From NCBI GenBank assembly GCA_021767845.1, contig JAASSQ010000006.1, positions 1 through 27,682 of the forward strand: a stretch of 27,682 nt of DNA, written 5' to 3'. The DNA comes from Roseovarius sp. Lineage in GTDB: Bacteria; Pseudomonadota; Alphaproteobacteria; Rhodobacterales; Rhodobacteraceae. Under the pieces are notes generated by a model that did no database searches, was not told the DNA's origin, and saw nothing but the letters and a program-made list of their open reading frames with translations. Position 1 is the first letter of the stretch; each line of letters starts with the position of its first letter. The translations under genes and the position numbers were made by a program. Of this stretch, positions 7,576 to 15,098 are shown piece by piece.

Positions 7576-9165
7576 ATGACCGATCTCGCCCCCGTGCGCC
7601 GAGCCCTTCTTTCCGTTTCCGACAAGACCGGACTGGTCGAACTGGGACAGGCCCTTGCCGACCGCGGGGTGGAGCTTCTGTCCACCGGCGGCAGCGCCAG
7701 GGCCCTGCGCGAGGCGGGCCTGGCGGTCAAGGACGTGTCGGACGTTACCGGCTTTCCCGAGATGATGGACGGGCGTGTGAAGACCCTGCATCCCCGGGTT
7801 CACGGCGGCCTTCTGGGCCTGCGCGACAACGATCAGCACATGGCCGCCATGACCGCGCACGGAATTCAGCCGATCGACCTTCTGGTGGTGAACCTCTACC
7901 CGTTCGAGGACACGGTGGCCAAGGGCGCGGATTACGCCACCTGCATCGAGAACATCGACATCGGCGGTCCCGCCATGATCCGGGCCGCCGCCAAGAACCA
8001 CGCTTCCGTCAACGTCGTCGTGGATGTCGAGGACTACCAGCCTCTGCTTGACGAACTGGCCGCGAATGACGGGCAGACCAGCCATGCGTTCCGGCAGCGC
8101 CTCGCCTTGACGGCCTATGCCCGCACGGCCGCCTACGACGCGGCCGTGTCCGGCTGGATGGCCGATGCGCTTGGGCAAGAGGCGCCGCGCCGCCGGGCCT
8201 TTGCAGGCACATTGGCGCAAACGCTGCGCTACGGCGAGAACCCGCATCAGCGCGCCGCCTTCTATGTCGATGGAAGCGACCGCCCCGGCGTGGCCACGGC
8301 CACCCAGCACCAAGGCAAGGAGCTGAGCTACAACAACATCAACGACACCGACGCCGCCTTTGAACTGGTCAGTGAATTCCTGCCCAAGGACGGCCCGGCC
8401 TGCGCGATCATCAAGCACGCCAACCCTTGTGGCGTGGCGCGCGGCGCGACCCTGAAAGAGGCCTACATGCGCGCCTTTGATTGCGACCGGACCTCGGCCT
8501 TCGGCGGGATCATCGCGCTGAATTCGACACTGGACGCCGAGACAGCGGAAGAGATCAGCCAGATCTTCACCGAGGTCGTGATCGCCCCCGGCGCGCATCA
8601 AGGCGCCAAGGACGTGTTCGCCAGGAAAAAGAACCTGCGCCTTCTGACCACACCCGGCCTGGCCAACCCGGCGGAAGCCGGTTTGACGCTGCGGCAGGTG
8701 TCAGGCGGATACCTTGTGCAGGACAAGGACAATGGCCGGCTCCAGGAAAGCGATCTGAAAGTCGTGACCAAGCGCGCGCCGACGGACCCGGAATTGGCCG
8801 ATCTGTTGTTTGCCTGGCGCGTGGCCAAGCATGTCAAGTCCAACGCCATCGTCTATGTGAAGGACGGGGCCACCGTGGGCATCGGCGCCGGCCAGATGAG
8901 CCGCGTGGACAGCTGCCGCATCGCTGCGCGCAAGGCCCAGGACATGGCCGCGACGCTTGGCCTTGAAGCGCCACTGACCCAAGGCGGCGTGGTGGCCTCG
9001 GATGCGTTCTTCCCCTTTGCCGACGGCCTGCTGACCGCGGCCGAAGCCGGGGCGACAGCCGTGATTCAGCCCGGCGGGTCGATGCGCGATGAAGAGGTGA
9101 TCGCCGCCGCCGATGAGGCCGGCCTGGCCATGGTGATGACCGGCATGCGCCATTTCCGGCACTAG
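7576..9165 (+). CDS. purH: Bifunctional AICAR transformylase / IMP cyclohydrolase
   Basis: PurH carries out the last two steps of IMP synthesis: formylation of AICAR with 10-formyl-THF, then ring closure. The 529-residue product is full length. The N-terminal IMP cyclohydrolase (MGS-like) domain covers about 1-200, with A-L-L-S-V-S-D-K-T-G and L-S-T-G-G-S near the start and R-V-K-T-L-H-P-R-V-H-G-G at about 68-78. The C-terminal transformylase domain has R-Y-G-E-N-P-H-Q-R and the K280-H281 pair in I-I-K-H-A-N-P-C-G, corresponding to the catalytic Lys-His of this family. A GAGGA site precedes the ATG. It is probably co-transcribed with the heparinase-like gene upstream and lspA downstream (10-base gap). 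Confidence 0.98.
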   Translation: MTDLAPVRRALLSVSDKTGLVELGQALADRGVELLSTGGSARALREAGLAVKDVSDVTGFPEMMDGRVKTLHPRVHGGLLGLRDNDQHMAAMTAHGIQPIDLLVVNLYPFEDTVAKGADYATCIENIDIGGPAMIRAAAKNHASVNVVVDVEDYQPLLDELAANDGQTSHAFRQRLALTAYARTAAYDAAVSGWMADALGQEAPRRRAFAGTLAQTLRYGENPHQRAAFYVDGSDRPGVATATQHQGKELSYNNINDTDAAFELVSEFLPKDGPACAIIKHANPCGVARGATLKEAYMRAFDCDRTSAFGGIIALNSTLDAETAEEISQIFTEVVIAPGAHQGAKDVFARKKNLRLLTTPGLANPAEAGLTLRQVSGGYLVQDKDNGRLQESDLKVVTKRAPTDPELADLLFAWRVAKHVKSNAIVYVKDGATVGIGAGQMSRVDSCRIAARKAQDMAATLGLEAPLTQGGVVASDAFFPFADGLLTAAEAGATAVIQPGGSMRDEEVIAAADEAGLAMVMTGMRHFRH

Positions 9166-9175
9166 GGGGCACGGC

Positions 9176-9655
9176 ATGCGATTGGTTTTCTGGGTCGGGT
9201 TCTGGACGTTCCTGATCGACCAGGCCTCGAAATACCTGGTCGTGCACTGGATGAACCTGCGCCAGCTTGGCGCGATCGACGTGTTCCCGCCGTTCCTGAA
9301 CTTCCGCATGGCGTGGAATTACGGGATCAATTTCGGGCTGATGTCGCATGACAGCTCCGTGACCCGGTGGGCGCTGATCGCGGTCGCGTTGGTGATCTCC
9401 GGTGCGGTTCTGTGGTGGGTCCGCAAGGAGACGGGCGGCGCGACGCAAAAGGTATCGGCGGGCCTTCTGGTGGGCGGTGCGCTTGGCAACGTGATCGACC
9501 GGCTGATCTATGGCGCGGTGGCGGATTTTCTCAACATGTCCTGCTGCGGCATTCACAATCCCTATGCATTCAACCTGGCAGATATTGCCGTGTTTGCCGG
9601 GGCGATCGGGCTGGTGTTCTTCACGCCCTCATCCCCTCCGAAAAAGGCCTCGTGA
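9176..9655 (+). CDS. lspA: Lipoprotein signal peptidase (signal peptidase II)
   Basis: LspA is the inner-membrane aspartyl protease that removes signal peptides from prolipoproteins after lipid attachment. The 159-residue product has four hydrophobic segments and the family motifs: D-Q-A-S-K near the N terminus, W-N-Y-G-I-N-F-G, G-N-V-I-D-R (D108), V-A-D-F (D117) and F-N-L-A-D (D136). D117 and D136 are 19 residues apart, the same spacing as the catalytic dyad known for the Pseudomonas enzyme. The start is 10 bases after the purH stop. The next gene encodes a lipoprotein with a clear lipobox, a natural substrate. Confidence 0.96.
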   Translation: MRLVFWVGFWTFLIDQASKYLVVHWMNLRQLGAIDVFPPFLNFRMAWNYGINFGLMSHDSSVTRWALIAVALVISGAVLWWVRKETGGATQKVSAGLLVGGALGNVIDRLIYGAVADFLNMSCCGIHNPYAFNLADIAVFAGAIGLVFFTPSSPPKKAS

Positions 9656-9707
9656 CCTTGGCCACAGGATGCGATACATGTGGTCGCGTTATCGAAGGAG
9701 ACGGGCG

Positions 9708-10232
9708 ATGAACCTGCCGCGCTTCACATTTCTGATCCTGTGCGCCGGCCTCGCTGCTTGCAGCAACCGCGGGGATGACGTGCCCCTGACCCGCATTCAG
9801 CACGACGAACCCGGCCCGGACGAATTCGCGGTTCTGCCAACCAAGCCGCTGGAGACACCGGAAAGCTATTCCAAGCTTCCGGCCCCCACGCCCGGCGCGG
9901 CCAACCGCGTGGATCAGAATCCCAAGGCCGACGGCGTCGCGGCGCTTGGCGGCAATCCCGCCGCCCTGACCGGAACCGCTCCGGCCGCGTCCGACACTGC
10001 CCTTGTCCGTCATGCCAACCGTCACGGGCAGCAGCCGGGCATCCGCCAGACGCTTGCCATCGAGGATGCCGAGATCCGCCGCCGTCACGGCCGGATCAAT
10101 ATCCTCAACCTTGGCCCTATCGACGACTATACAAGTGCCTACAAGGACGAATGGCTCGCGCCTTACGCCGAAGAACAGCAGTTGCGCCGGCGCGGAATCC
10201 GCACACCGACAAACCCGCCGCCCGAAGATTGA
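9708..10232 (+). CDS. DUF3035 family lipoprotein
   Basis: The 174-residue product starts with a lipoprotein signal: a hydrophobic run then L-A-A-C with the lipidated cysteine at residue 18. The mature part is polar and proline-rich, with no membrane segment and no enzyme motif that I recognise; its layout (a P-E-S-Y/L-P-x-P segment and a Q-T-L-A-I-E-D-A-E-I-R-R stretch) fits the DUF3035 proteins of Rhodobacterales. S19-N20 after the cysteine gives no inner-membrane retention signal of the D-at-plus-2 type, so outer-membrane anchoring is plausible. GAAGGAG sits 7 bases before the ATG. Its place between lspA and the exported M16 proteins suggests an envelope role, otherwise unknown. Confidence 0.85.
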   Translation: MNLPRFTFLILCAGLAACSNRGDDVPLTRIQHDEPGPDEFAVLPTKPLETPESYSKLPAPTPGAANRVDQNPKADGVAALGGNPAALTGTAPAASDTALVRHANRHGQQPGIRQTLAIEDAEIRRRHGRINILNLGPIDDYTSAYKDEWLAPYAEEQQLRRRGIRTPTNPPPED

Positions 10233-10260
10233 GGACGCGGTCACATCAGCGTCATGGCGC

Positions 10261-10288
10261 TTGAAACAGCGTGGCACGGCCGTATCTT
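10261..10288 (+). promoter_or_regulatory. Candidate promoter of the M16 peptidase pair
   Basis: TTGAAA (10261-10266, 5 of 6 matches) and TATCTT (10283-10288, 4 of 6) are separated by 16 bases in the 90-base gap before the first M16 gene. The leader would be about 28 bases, containing GGGAAACGGAG before the ATG at 10323. Confidence 0.45.
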
Positions 10289-10322
10289 CTGCACAACTCA
10301 AGCAGGGAAACGGAGACGCCTG

Positions 10323-11654
10323 ATGCGCCAGTTGATTGCCTGTATGGCCTTGATCCTGTCCACGATGGCACCCGCGTGGGCGGAGGATCAGGTCACGACA
10401 TTCGAACTGGACAACGGGATGGAAGTCGTGGTCATCGAGGACCATCGCGCCCCCGTCGTCGTTCACATGGTCTGGTATCGGGCTGGCGCCGCCGATGAAC
10501 CGCCCGGCGCATCCGGCGTGGCGCATTACTTGGAACATTTGCTGTTTAAGGGCACCGATACCCTGGAGCCGGGTGAATTCTCGGCGACCGTCGCGCGCAA
10601 CGGCGGGTCCGACAATGCCTTCACCAGCTACGATTACACCGCATATTTTCAACGTGTTGCGGCCGACCGGCTGGGACTGATGATGCAGATGGAAAGCGAC
10701 CGCATGGTCAACCTGCGCCTGTCCGAGGAAGACACCGAGACCGAGCGCGACGTCATCATCGAAGAGCGCAACCAACGGGTCGAGAACAACCCCGGCGCCC
10801 TGTTTCGTGAACAGAAAAGCGCGGCGCAGTTCCTCAACCATCCTTACGGGACGCCGGTCATCGGCTGGCAGCACGAAATGAACGATCTAGGGATGGAAGA
10901 GGCGCTCGACTTCTACGAGACCTACTACGCCCCGAACAACGCGATCCTGATCGTGGCCGGCGATGTCAAACCCGAAGAGGTTCGGACGCTTGCCGAACAG
11001 CATTATGGCAAGATCCCGGCCAACGCCACCCTGCCCGAGCGCACCCGCCCGCAGGAGCCGAGGCAGATGGCCGAACGCCGCATGGTATTCGAGGATCCGC
11101 GCGTGGCGCAGCCCTACGTGACGCGGTCCTACTTGGCGCCCGAGCGTGACAGCGGCGATCAGGAAAAGGCCGCGGCGCTGACGCTTCTGGCCGAGATCCT
11201 CGGGGGTGGCGCGACATCGGTCATGGCGGAAAAGCTGGAATTCGAGACTCGCAAGGCCGTCAGCACGGGCGCGTTCTACGGTGGCACGTCGCTGGATGAC
11301 ACGACCTTCGAACTCTACATCGTCCCCGCCCCGGGCGTGACGCTCGAGCAGGCCGAAGCCGCGATGGACGAGGTCATCGCCGAGTTCCTGGAGGACGGTG
11401 TGGACGAGAACCAGCTTGACCGCATCAAGATGCAGGTGCGCGCTTCGCAAATCTACGCGCGTGACGATGTCGGACAGCTGGCCAACCGCTATGGCCGCGC
11501 CTTGACCCAAGGCCTGACCGTCGAGGACGTGCAGGCTTGGCCCGATGTCCTGCAATCCGTGAGTGCGGAAGAGATCATGGCCGCCGCGCGCGACATCTTC
11601 GATCGTGACAAGGCCGTGACAGGATGGCTAACTGCACCGGAGGTGACCCAATGA
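10323..11654 (+). CDS. Exported M16 (pitrilysin-type) zinc metallopeptidase, catalytic subunit
   Basis: The 443-residue product has a signal peptide (residues 1-20, A-P-A-W-A before E21) and the inverted zinc motif H-Y-L-E-H, giving ligands H68 and H72 and catalytic E71. The third ligand is a glutamate in V-I-I-E-E (147/148), about 76 residues downstream as usual for M16. It is therefore an active-looking periplasmic metalloprotease, half the size of pitrilysin and similar to PqqL/processing-peptidase type halves. M16 enzymes of this size act as two-chain clamshells; the partner is almost certainly the next gene, which overlaps by 4 bases (ATGA). The substrate is unknown. The start at 10323 is chosen for the signal peptide and ribosome binding site. 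Confidence 0.93.
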   Translation: MRQLIACMALILSTMAPAWAEDQVTTFELDNGMEVVVIEDHRAPVVVHMVWYRAGAADEPPGASGVAHYLEHLLFKGTDTLEPGEFSATVARNGGSDNAFTSYDYTAYFQRVAADRLGLMMQMESDRMVNLRLSEEDTETERDVIIEERNQRVENNPGALFREQKSAAQFLNHPYGTPVIGWQHEMNDLGMEEALDFYETYYAPNNAILIVAGDVKPEEVRTLAEQHYGKIPANATLPERTRPQEPRQMAERRMVFEDPRVAQPYVTRSYLAPERDSGDQEKAAALTLLAEILGGGATSVMAEKLEFETRKAVSTGAFYGGTSLDDTTFELYIVPAPGVTLEQAEAAMDEVIAEFLEDGVDENQLDRIKMQVRASQIYARDDVGQLANRYGRALTQGLTVEDVQAWPDVLQSVSAEEIMAAARDIFDRDKAVTGWLTAPEVTQ

Positions 11655-12964
11655 TCCGTTTCGTTCTGGCTTTCGCGGCCTTCCTGGCCGCAGCCCCGGC
11701 CATGGCCGAGATCAGGATAAAGGATGTCACGTCGCCGGGCGGCATCGACACATGGCTGGTCGAGGACCACTCGATTCCCTTCGTCGCCCTTGAAATCCGC
11801 TTTCGCGGCGGCGCGTCGCTGGACCCCGAGGGCAAGCGGGGCGCCACCAACCTGATGGCCGCCTTGCTGGAGGAAGGCGCGGGTGACATGGACGCGCGCG
11901 CCTTTGCCCGCGCGACCGAGGAACTGGCCGCCAGTTTCAGTTACGGCGCATCGCATGACACCGTCAGCGTGTCCGCGCGGTTCCTGACCGAAAACCGGGA
12001 TGCGGCGGTCGAACTGTTGCGCAAGAGCCTGATTGAGCCGCGCTTCGACCAAGATGCGATCGACCGGGTGCGCGCGCAGGTGAAATCCTCGATCCGGTCC
12101 AGCAAACAGGACCCCGACGACATCGCGACGAACGCGATGGCCTCGCTTGTCTATGGCGACCATCCGTATGGCCGCCCGATCAACGGGACACTGGATAGTG
12201 TCGAAAGCCTCACCCGCGAGGATATCGTCTCCGCGCATCGCGCCGCACTGGTGCGCGACCGGCTTTATGTCAGCGCCGTGGGCGACATCACCGAAGACCA
12301 GCTTCTGGCGCTGCTTGACAAGCTTTTCGCCGACCTTCCGCAATCCGGCCCCCCCCTGCCCGAGCCGGCGGACCTGAACCTGCCGGGTGGCGTTCAGGTC
12401 GTCGATTTCGAGACGCCGCAAGCGGTCGCCGTGTTCGCTCAGCCGGGGATCGACCGCGACGACCCCGATTTCTTTGCGGCCTATATCCTGAACCACATCC
12501 TTGGCGGCGGCTCGTTCGAAAGCCGGCTGATGCAGGAGGTTCGGGAAGAGCGGGGCCTGACCTACGGGATCTACTCCTACCTGATCGACCGCGATCACGC
12601 GCAGGCCTGGATGGGAGGCGTGTCCTCGGCCAACGACCGGATCGCCGAGGCCATCGACGTGATCCGCGAAGAATGGCGCCAGTTGCAGGAAACGGGTGTC
12701 ACAGCCAAGGAGCTGGAAGATGCAAAAACCTACCTGACAGGCGCCTACCCGCTGCGGTTCGATGGCAACGCGCCGATCGCGAACATCGCGGTGAACATGC
12801 AGATGGAAGACCTGCCAACGGATTACATTTCCAACCGCAACGACATGGTGAACGCGGTGACACCGGAGGACGTGAACCGCGTCGCCCGCGAGTTGATGAA
12901 CCCCGACAAGCTGACGTTCGTGGTGGTGGGCCAGCCCGAGGGCGTGACCTCTTCCATCAACTGA
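11651..12964 (+). CDS. Exported M16 family protein, non-catalytic partner
   Basis: The 437-residue product has a clean signal peptide (cleavage expected after the A-M-A ending at residue 19). It aligns by pattern with the M16 fold but has N-L-M-A-A-L-L-E-E-G where the active subunit has its H-x-x-E-H region, so zinc binding is lost. It keeps the substrate-binding C-terminal-half signature R-E-E-R-G-L-T-Y-G-I-Y-S-Y. This is the division of labour known for mitochondrial processing peptidase and two-subunit bacterial M16 proteases: one chain cuts, the other shapes the cavity. Start and stop overlap with the upstream gene in ATGA, favouring 1:1 synthesis. A terminator follows 30 bases later. Confidence 0.92.
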   Translation: MIRFVLAFAAFLAAAPAMAEIRIKDVTSPGGIDTWLVEDHSIPFVALEIRFRGGASLDPEGKRGATNLMAALLEEGAGDMDARAFARATEELAASFSYGASHDTVSVSARFLTENRDAAVELLRKSLIEPRFDQDAIDRVRAQVKSSIRSSKQDPDDIATNAMASLVYGDHPYGRPINGTLDSVESLTREDIVSAHRAALVRDRLYVSAVGDITEDQLLALLDKLFADLPQSGPPLPEPADLNLPGGVQVVDFETPQAVAVFAQPGIDRDDPDFFAAYILNHILGGGSFESRLMQEVREERGLTYGIYSYLIDRDHAQAWMGGVSSANDRIAEAIDVIREEWRQLQETGVTAKELEDAKTYLTGAYPLRFDGNAPIANIAVNMQMEDLPTDYISNRNDMVNAVTPEDVNRVARELMNPDKLTFVVVGQPEGVTSSIN

Positions 12965-12993
12965 CGGGGTCACGCCCCGCCCGATCATGACGC

Positions 12994-13024
12994 AGACCGT
13001 GCCTTGCTTGGCGCGGTCTTTCAT
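12994..13024 (+). terminator. Intrinsic terminator after the M16 pair
   Basis: AGACCGTGCC (12994-13003) pairs with GGCGCGGTCT (13010-13019) with one G-U pair and a 6-base loop, followed by TTCATTTT. It closes the plus-strand run that includes the M16 genes. Confidence 0.8.
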
Positions 13025-13041
13025 TTTCGAGCGTCTCGGCC

Positions 13042-13070
13042 TTGAATGATGCCGCATCACGGGGTGTAAT
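13042..13070 (+). promoter_or_regulatory. Candidate promoter of the MDR oxidoreductase gene
   Basis: TTGAAT (13042-13047, 4 of 6) and TGTAAT (13065-13070, 5 of 6) are separated by exactly 17 bases, directly after the preceding terminator, so the next gene is likely its own transcription unit starting near 13077. Confidence 0.5.
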
Positions 13071-13128
13071 TTCCTTGTGCAGCAGTCACAGAAAGGGTCG
13101 CCAAGTCTGGATGCTTTTGCCAGCGACG

Positions 13129-14127
13129 ATGAAGGCCATGGTGCTGACAGGGCACGGCGGTCACGAAGGATACCAATGGCACGAGGACTGGCCAACGCCC
13201 CTGCCCGGCGCGCGGGAAGTGGTGGTTCGCGTCGGCGCTTGCGGGTTGAACCGGATAGATGTCGAAACGCGCGCGGGAAACGTCCGGTCCGGGCGTCCGG
13301 TCTCGTTTCCGCGGATACAGGGGGCGGATGCCGTCGGAACGGTCGCGGCCGTCGGCGAGAACACCGACCCCAGCCTGATCGGCAAACGTGTCATGGTGGA
13401 TGGGTGGCAGCGCGACTGGAAAGCGCCCGACGACATGGCCCGCGCTGCCTATCTCGGGACGGATCGCGACGGCGGGTTTGCCGAATACGTGACGGTCGAT
13501 CCCCGCAACATGATGATTGTCGACAGCCGCCTGAGCGATGCGGAACTCGCGACGTTCCAATGCAGCTATACCACGGCTGAAACCATGCTGGCGCGTGCAG
13601 ATGTCGGGGCGCAGGACACGGTTCTTGTTCCCGGTGCGGCCGGCGGGGTGGGCGCCGCGCTTGTCCAGTTGGCCAAGCGCCGAGGCGCGAGGGTCGTCGG
13701 GCTGGCAAGTGACGCGGTGCATGACAGTTTGCGCGAGCTTGGCTGCGATCGGCTTTTGCCGCGTCAGCCCGGCAAGCTGACGACGGCACTGTCGGACGAG
13801 CGCGTGACAGTGGTTGCGGATGTTGTCGCCGGCGCGCGGTGGCCGGGCCTGATCGACGTGCTGGACCGGGGTGGGCGGTATGTCTGCTCAGGTGCTGTGG
13901 CCGGGCCGGAGGTGGCACTTGACCTTCGGCGTTTCTACGCGCGGAACCTGACGCTGTTCGGCTGTTCCGAGGTGCCGCCGCATGTCTTTGCCGATATCGT
14001 GACCTTCGTCGAACGTGGCCAGATCAAGCCCGTTCTGGCGGCGACCTTTCCCCTGAAAGACCTTGTTCTCGCGCAAGCCGCGTTCGAGAACGGCGAGACC
14101 TTTGGCAAGGTCGTGGTCATTCCCTAG
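13129..14127 (+). CDS. MDR superfamily NAD(P)H-dependent oxidoreductase (quinone oxidoreductase-like)
   Basis: The 332-residue product has a GroES-like N-terminal domain and a Rossmann domain with the nucleotide motif P-G-A-A-G-G-V-G-A-A-L-V-Q-L-A-K (about residues 166-181). The usual catalytic zinc cysteine region is replaced by A-C-G-L-N-R-I-D, as in the zinc-independent quinone reductase branch, and the four-cysteine structural zinc lobe is absent. Databases may call it zinc-binding alcohol dehydrogenase, which the residues do not support. The substrate is unknown. The start is uncertain: an ATG at 13111 adds M-L-L-P-A-T and has a GAAAGG 14 bases upstream, whereas the ATG at 13129 gives the common M-K-A-M-V-L N terminus. 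It is convergent with the LysR gene, and the two stop codons share CTAG. Confidence 0.88.
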   Translation: MKAMVLTGHGGHEGYQWHEDWPTPLPGAREVVVRVGACGLNRIDVETRAGNVRSGRPVSFPRIQGADAVGTVAAVGENTDPSLIGKRVMVDGWQRDWKAPDDMARAAYLGTDRDGGFAEYVTVDPRNMMIVDSRLSDAELATFQCSYTTAETMLARADVGAQDTVLVPGAAGGVGAALVQLAKRRGARVVGLASDAVHDSLRELGCDRLLPRQPGKLTTALSDERVTVVADVVAGARWPGLIDVLDRGGRYVCSGAVAGPEVALDLRRFYARNLTLFGCSEVPPHVFADIVTFVERGQIKPVLAATFPLKDLVLAQAAFENGETFGKVVVIP

Positions 14128-15005
14128 CCGGATGCCGCCCCTCGGGCGCCGATCAGTTCGCGTATGATCGGATTGGGAAAATTCCGTTTCACCGTCACCG
14201 CATAGAAGCTTTCCACGATATCGAGGTCGAACGGCGCAGGCTGCAACAGGCCCGAGGAGATCTCGTCCGCCAGCACCACGGCGGGCGCGATGGCAAGGCC
14301 CGCATCCTCGCGGGCCAACAGGCGCACCATCGCCATGTCATCCACCTCGGCGGCAATCTGCGGCCGGACATCAAGCCGCGCGACAAGGCTGTCAAATCCT
14401 GTCCTGATCGAGCTTTCGGTGGGCAGGATCACTGGTTCCGAGGCCAGAAGATCGGGCAGCCGCTGGTGGGTCATGCGCCGGGCCGTGCCGTAAACCCCCA
14501 CTTTTTGTTCCGAGATCCGGTGAGCCGTGAAGCCCGAAAACGAGTCGCGCGGCGGCGGTTCCGTCGTCAGCACGACATCCAGCGACAAGGATTGCAGCGC
14601 ATCGAGTAGGAAGGTTTCACCACCTGACCGCAGGATGATGTCAAGATCGTCGCGCCCGATGATCGGGCGCAAAAACTCAAGCTGGAAATTTCGCGACAAG
14701 GTGGAGAGCGCCCCCACGCGCACCGGCTGACGTTCGGCCCCGGTGCGTTTCAGCGTGGCGATCAGTTCGTCGCCCGCGCCGAATATCCTGTCGGCATGGT
14801 CAAGCGCGATGCGGCCTGCTTCGGTCAAGGTCAACCCACGTCCCTGCCGCTCGAACAGCTTGTGGCCAAGCCTTTGTTCCAATTGCTTGATCTGCGTGGA
14901 CAACGCCGATTGCGACAGGTTCAGACGTTCGGCGGTCCGCGTCAGGTTGCCGTCATGGGCGACGGCGCGGAAATACCTGAGGTGGTGGTAGTTCAGTTCG
15001 GCCAT
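14124..15005 (-). CDS. LysR-type transcriptional regulator, probable regulator of dabBA
   Basis: The 293-residue product has the LysR winged helix-turn-helix at about residues 5-64 (F-R-A-V-A-H-D-G-N-L-T-R-T-A-E-R-L-N-L-S-Q-S-A-L-S), then a substrate-binding-like effector domain from about 90. The N terminus, with N-Y-H-H-L-R-Y-F and H-D-G-N-L, resembles the subgroup often labelled NhaR-like rather than typical CbbR. It is divergent from dabB with 93 bases between start codons, the classic layout for a LysR protein controlling its neighbour. The effector is unknown; an inorganic-carbon, Na+ or redox signal is conjecture. No Shine-Dalgarno sequence precedes the ATG because the LysR-box palindrome lies just upstream; a TTG at 15035 is in frame but would put ten unusual residues before the conserved start. 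Confidence 0.92.
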   Translation of the reverse strand: MAELNYHHLRYFRAVAHDGNLTRTAERLNLSQSALSTQIKQLEQRLGHKLFERQGRGLTLTEAGRIALDHADRIFGAGDELIATLKRTGAERQPVRVGALSTLSRNFQLEFLRPIIGRDDLDIILRSGGETFLLDALQSLSLDVVLTTEPPPRDSFSGFTAHRISEQKVGVYGTARRMTHQRLPDLLASEPVILPTESSIRTGFDSLVARLDVRPQIAAEVDDMAMVRLLAREDAGLAIAPAVVLADEISSGLLQPAPFDLDIVESFYAVTVKRNFPNPIIRELIGARGAASG

Positions 15006-15006
15006 A

Positions 15007-15023
15007 GTTCTATTTAATAGAAC
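15007..15023. promoter_or_regulatory. LysR-box palindrome between lysR and dabB
   Basis: GTTCTATT and AATAGAAC are perfect 8-base inverted arms around a single central T. The palindrome contains T-N11-A, the LysR-type operator pattern. It begins 1 base upstream of the regulator's ATG and lies about 75 bases before the dabB start, so binding could repress the regulator and activate dabB. The surrounding 15007-15060 stretch is AT-rich compared with the rest of the window; no good -35 element is visible for dabB, as is usual for activator-dependent promoters. Confidence 0.75.
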
Positions 15024-15098
15024 GATAACAGGCAAACAATGTATTTTTACTTATGCCGCACTGCAGCTAGGTGAAGGGAAACCAATTTGGAGGCGACC

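Noticed and set aside
9656..9707. CCACA/TGTGG inverted repeat between lspA and the lipoprotein gene
   Set aside because: A 5-7 bp stem with a 12-base loop and no U-run is too weak to call.
13042..13128. A longer start for the MDR oxidoreductase from the TTG at 13042
   Set aside because: That codon coincides with the candidate -35 hexamer and the extra residues do not look like the family N terminus.
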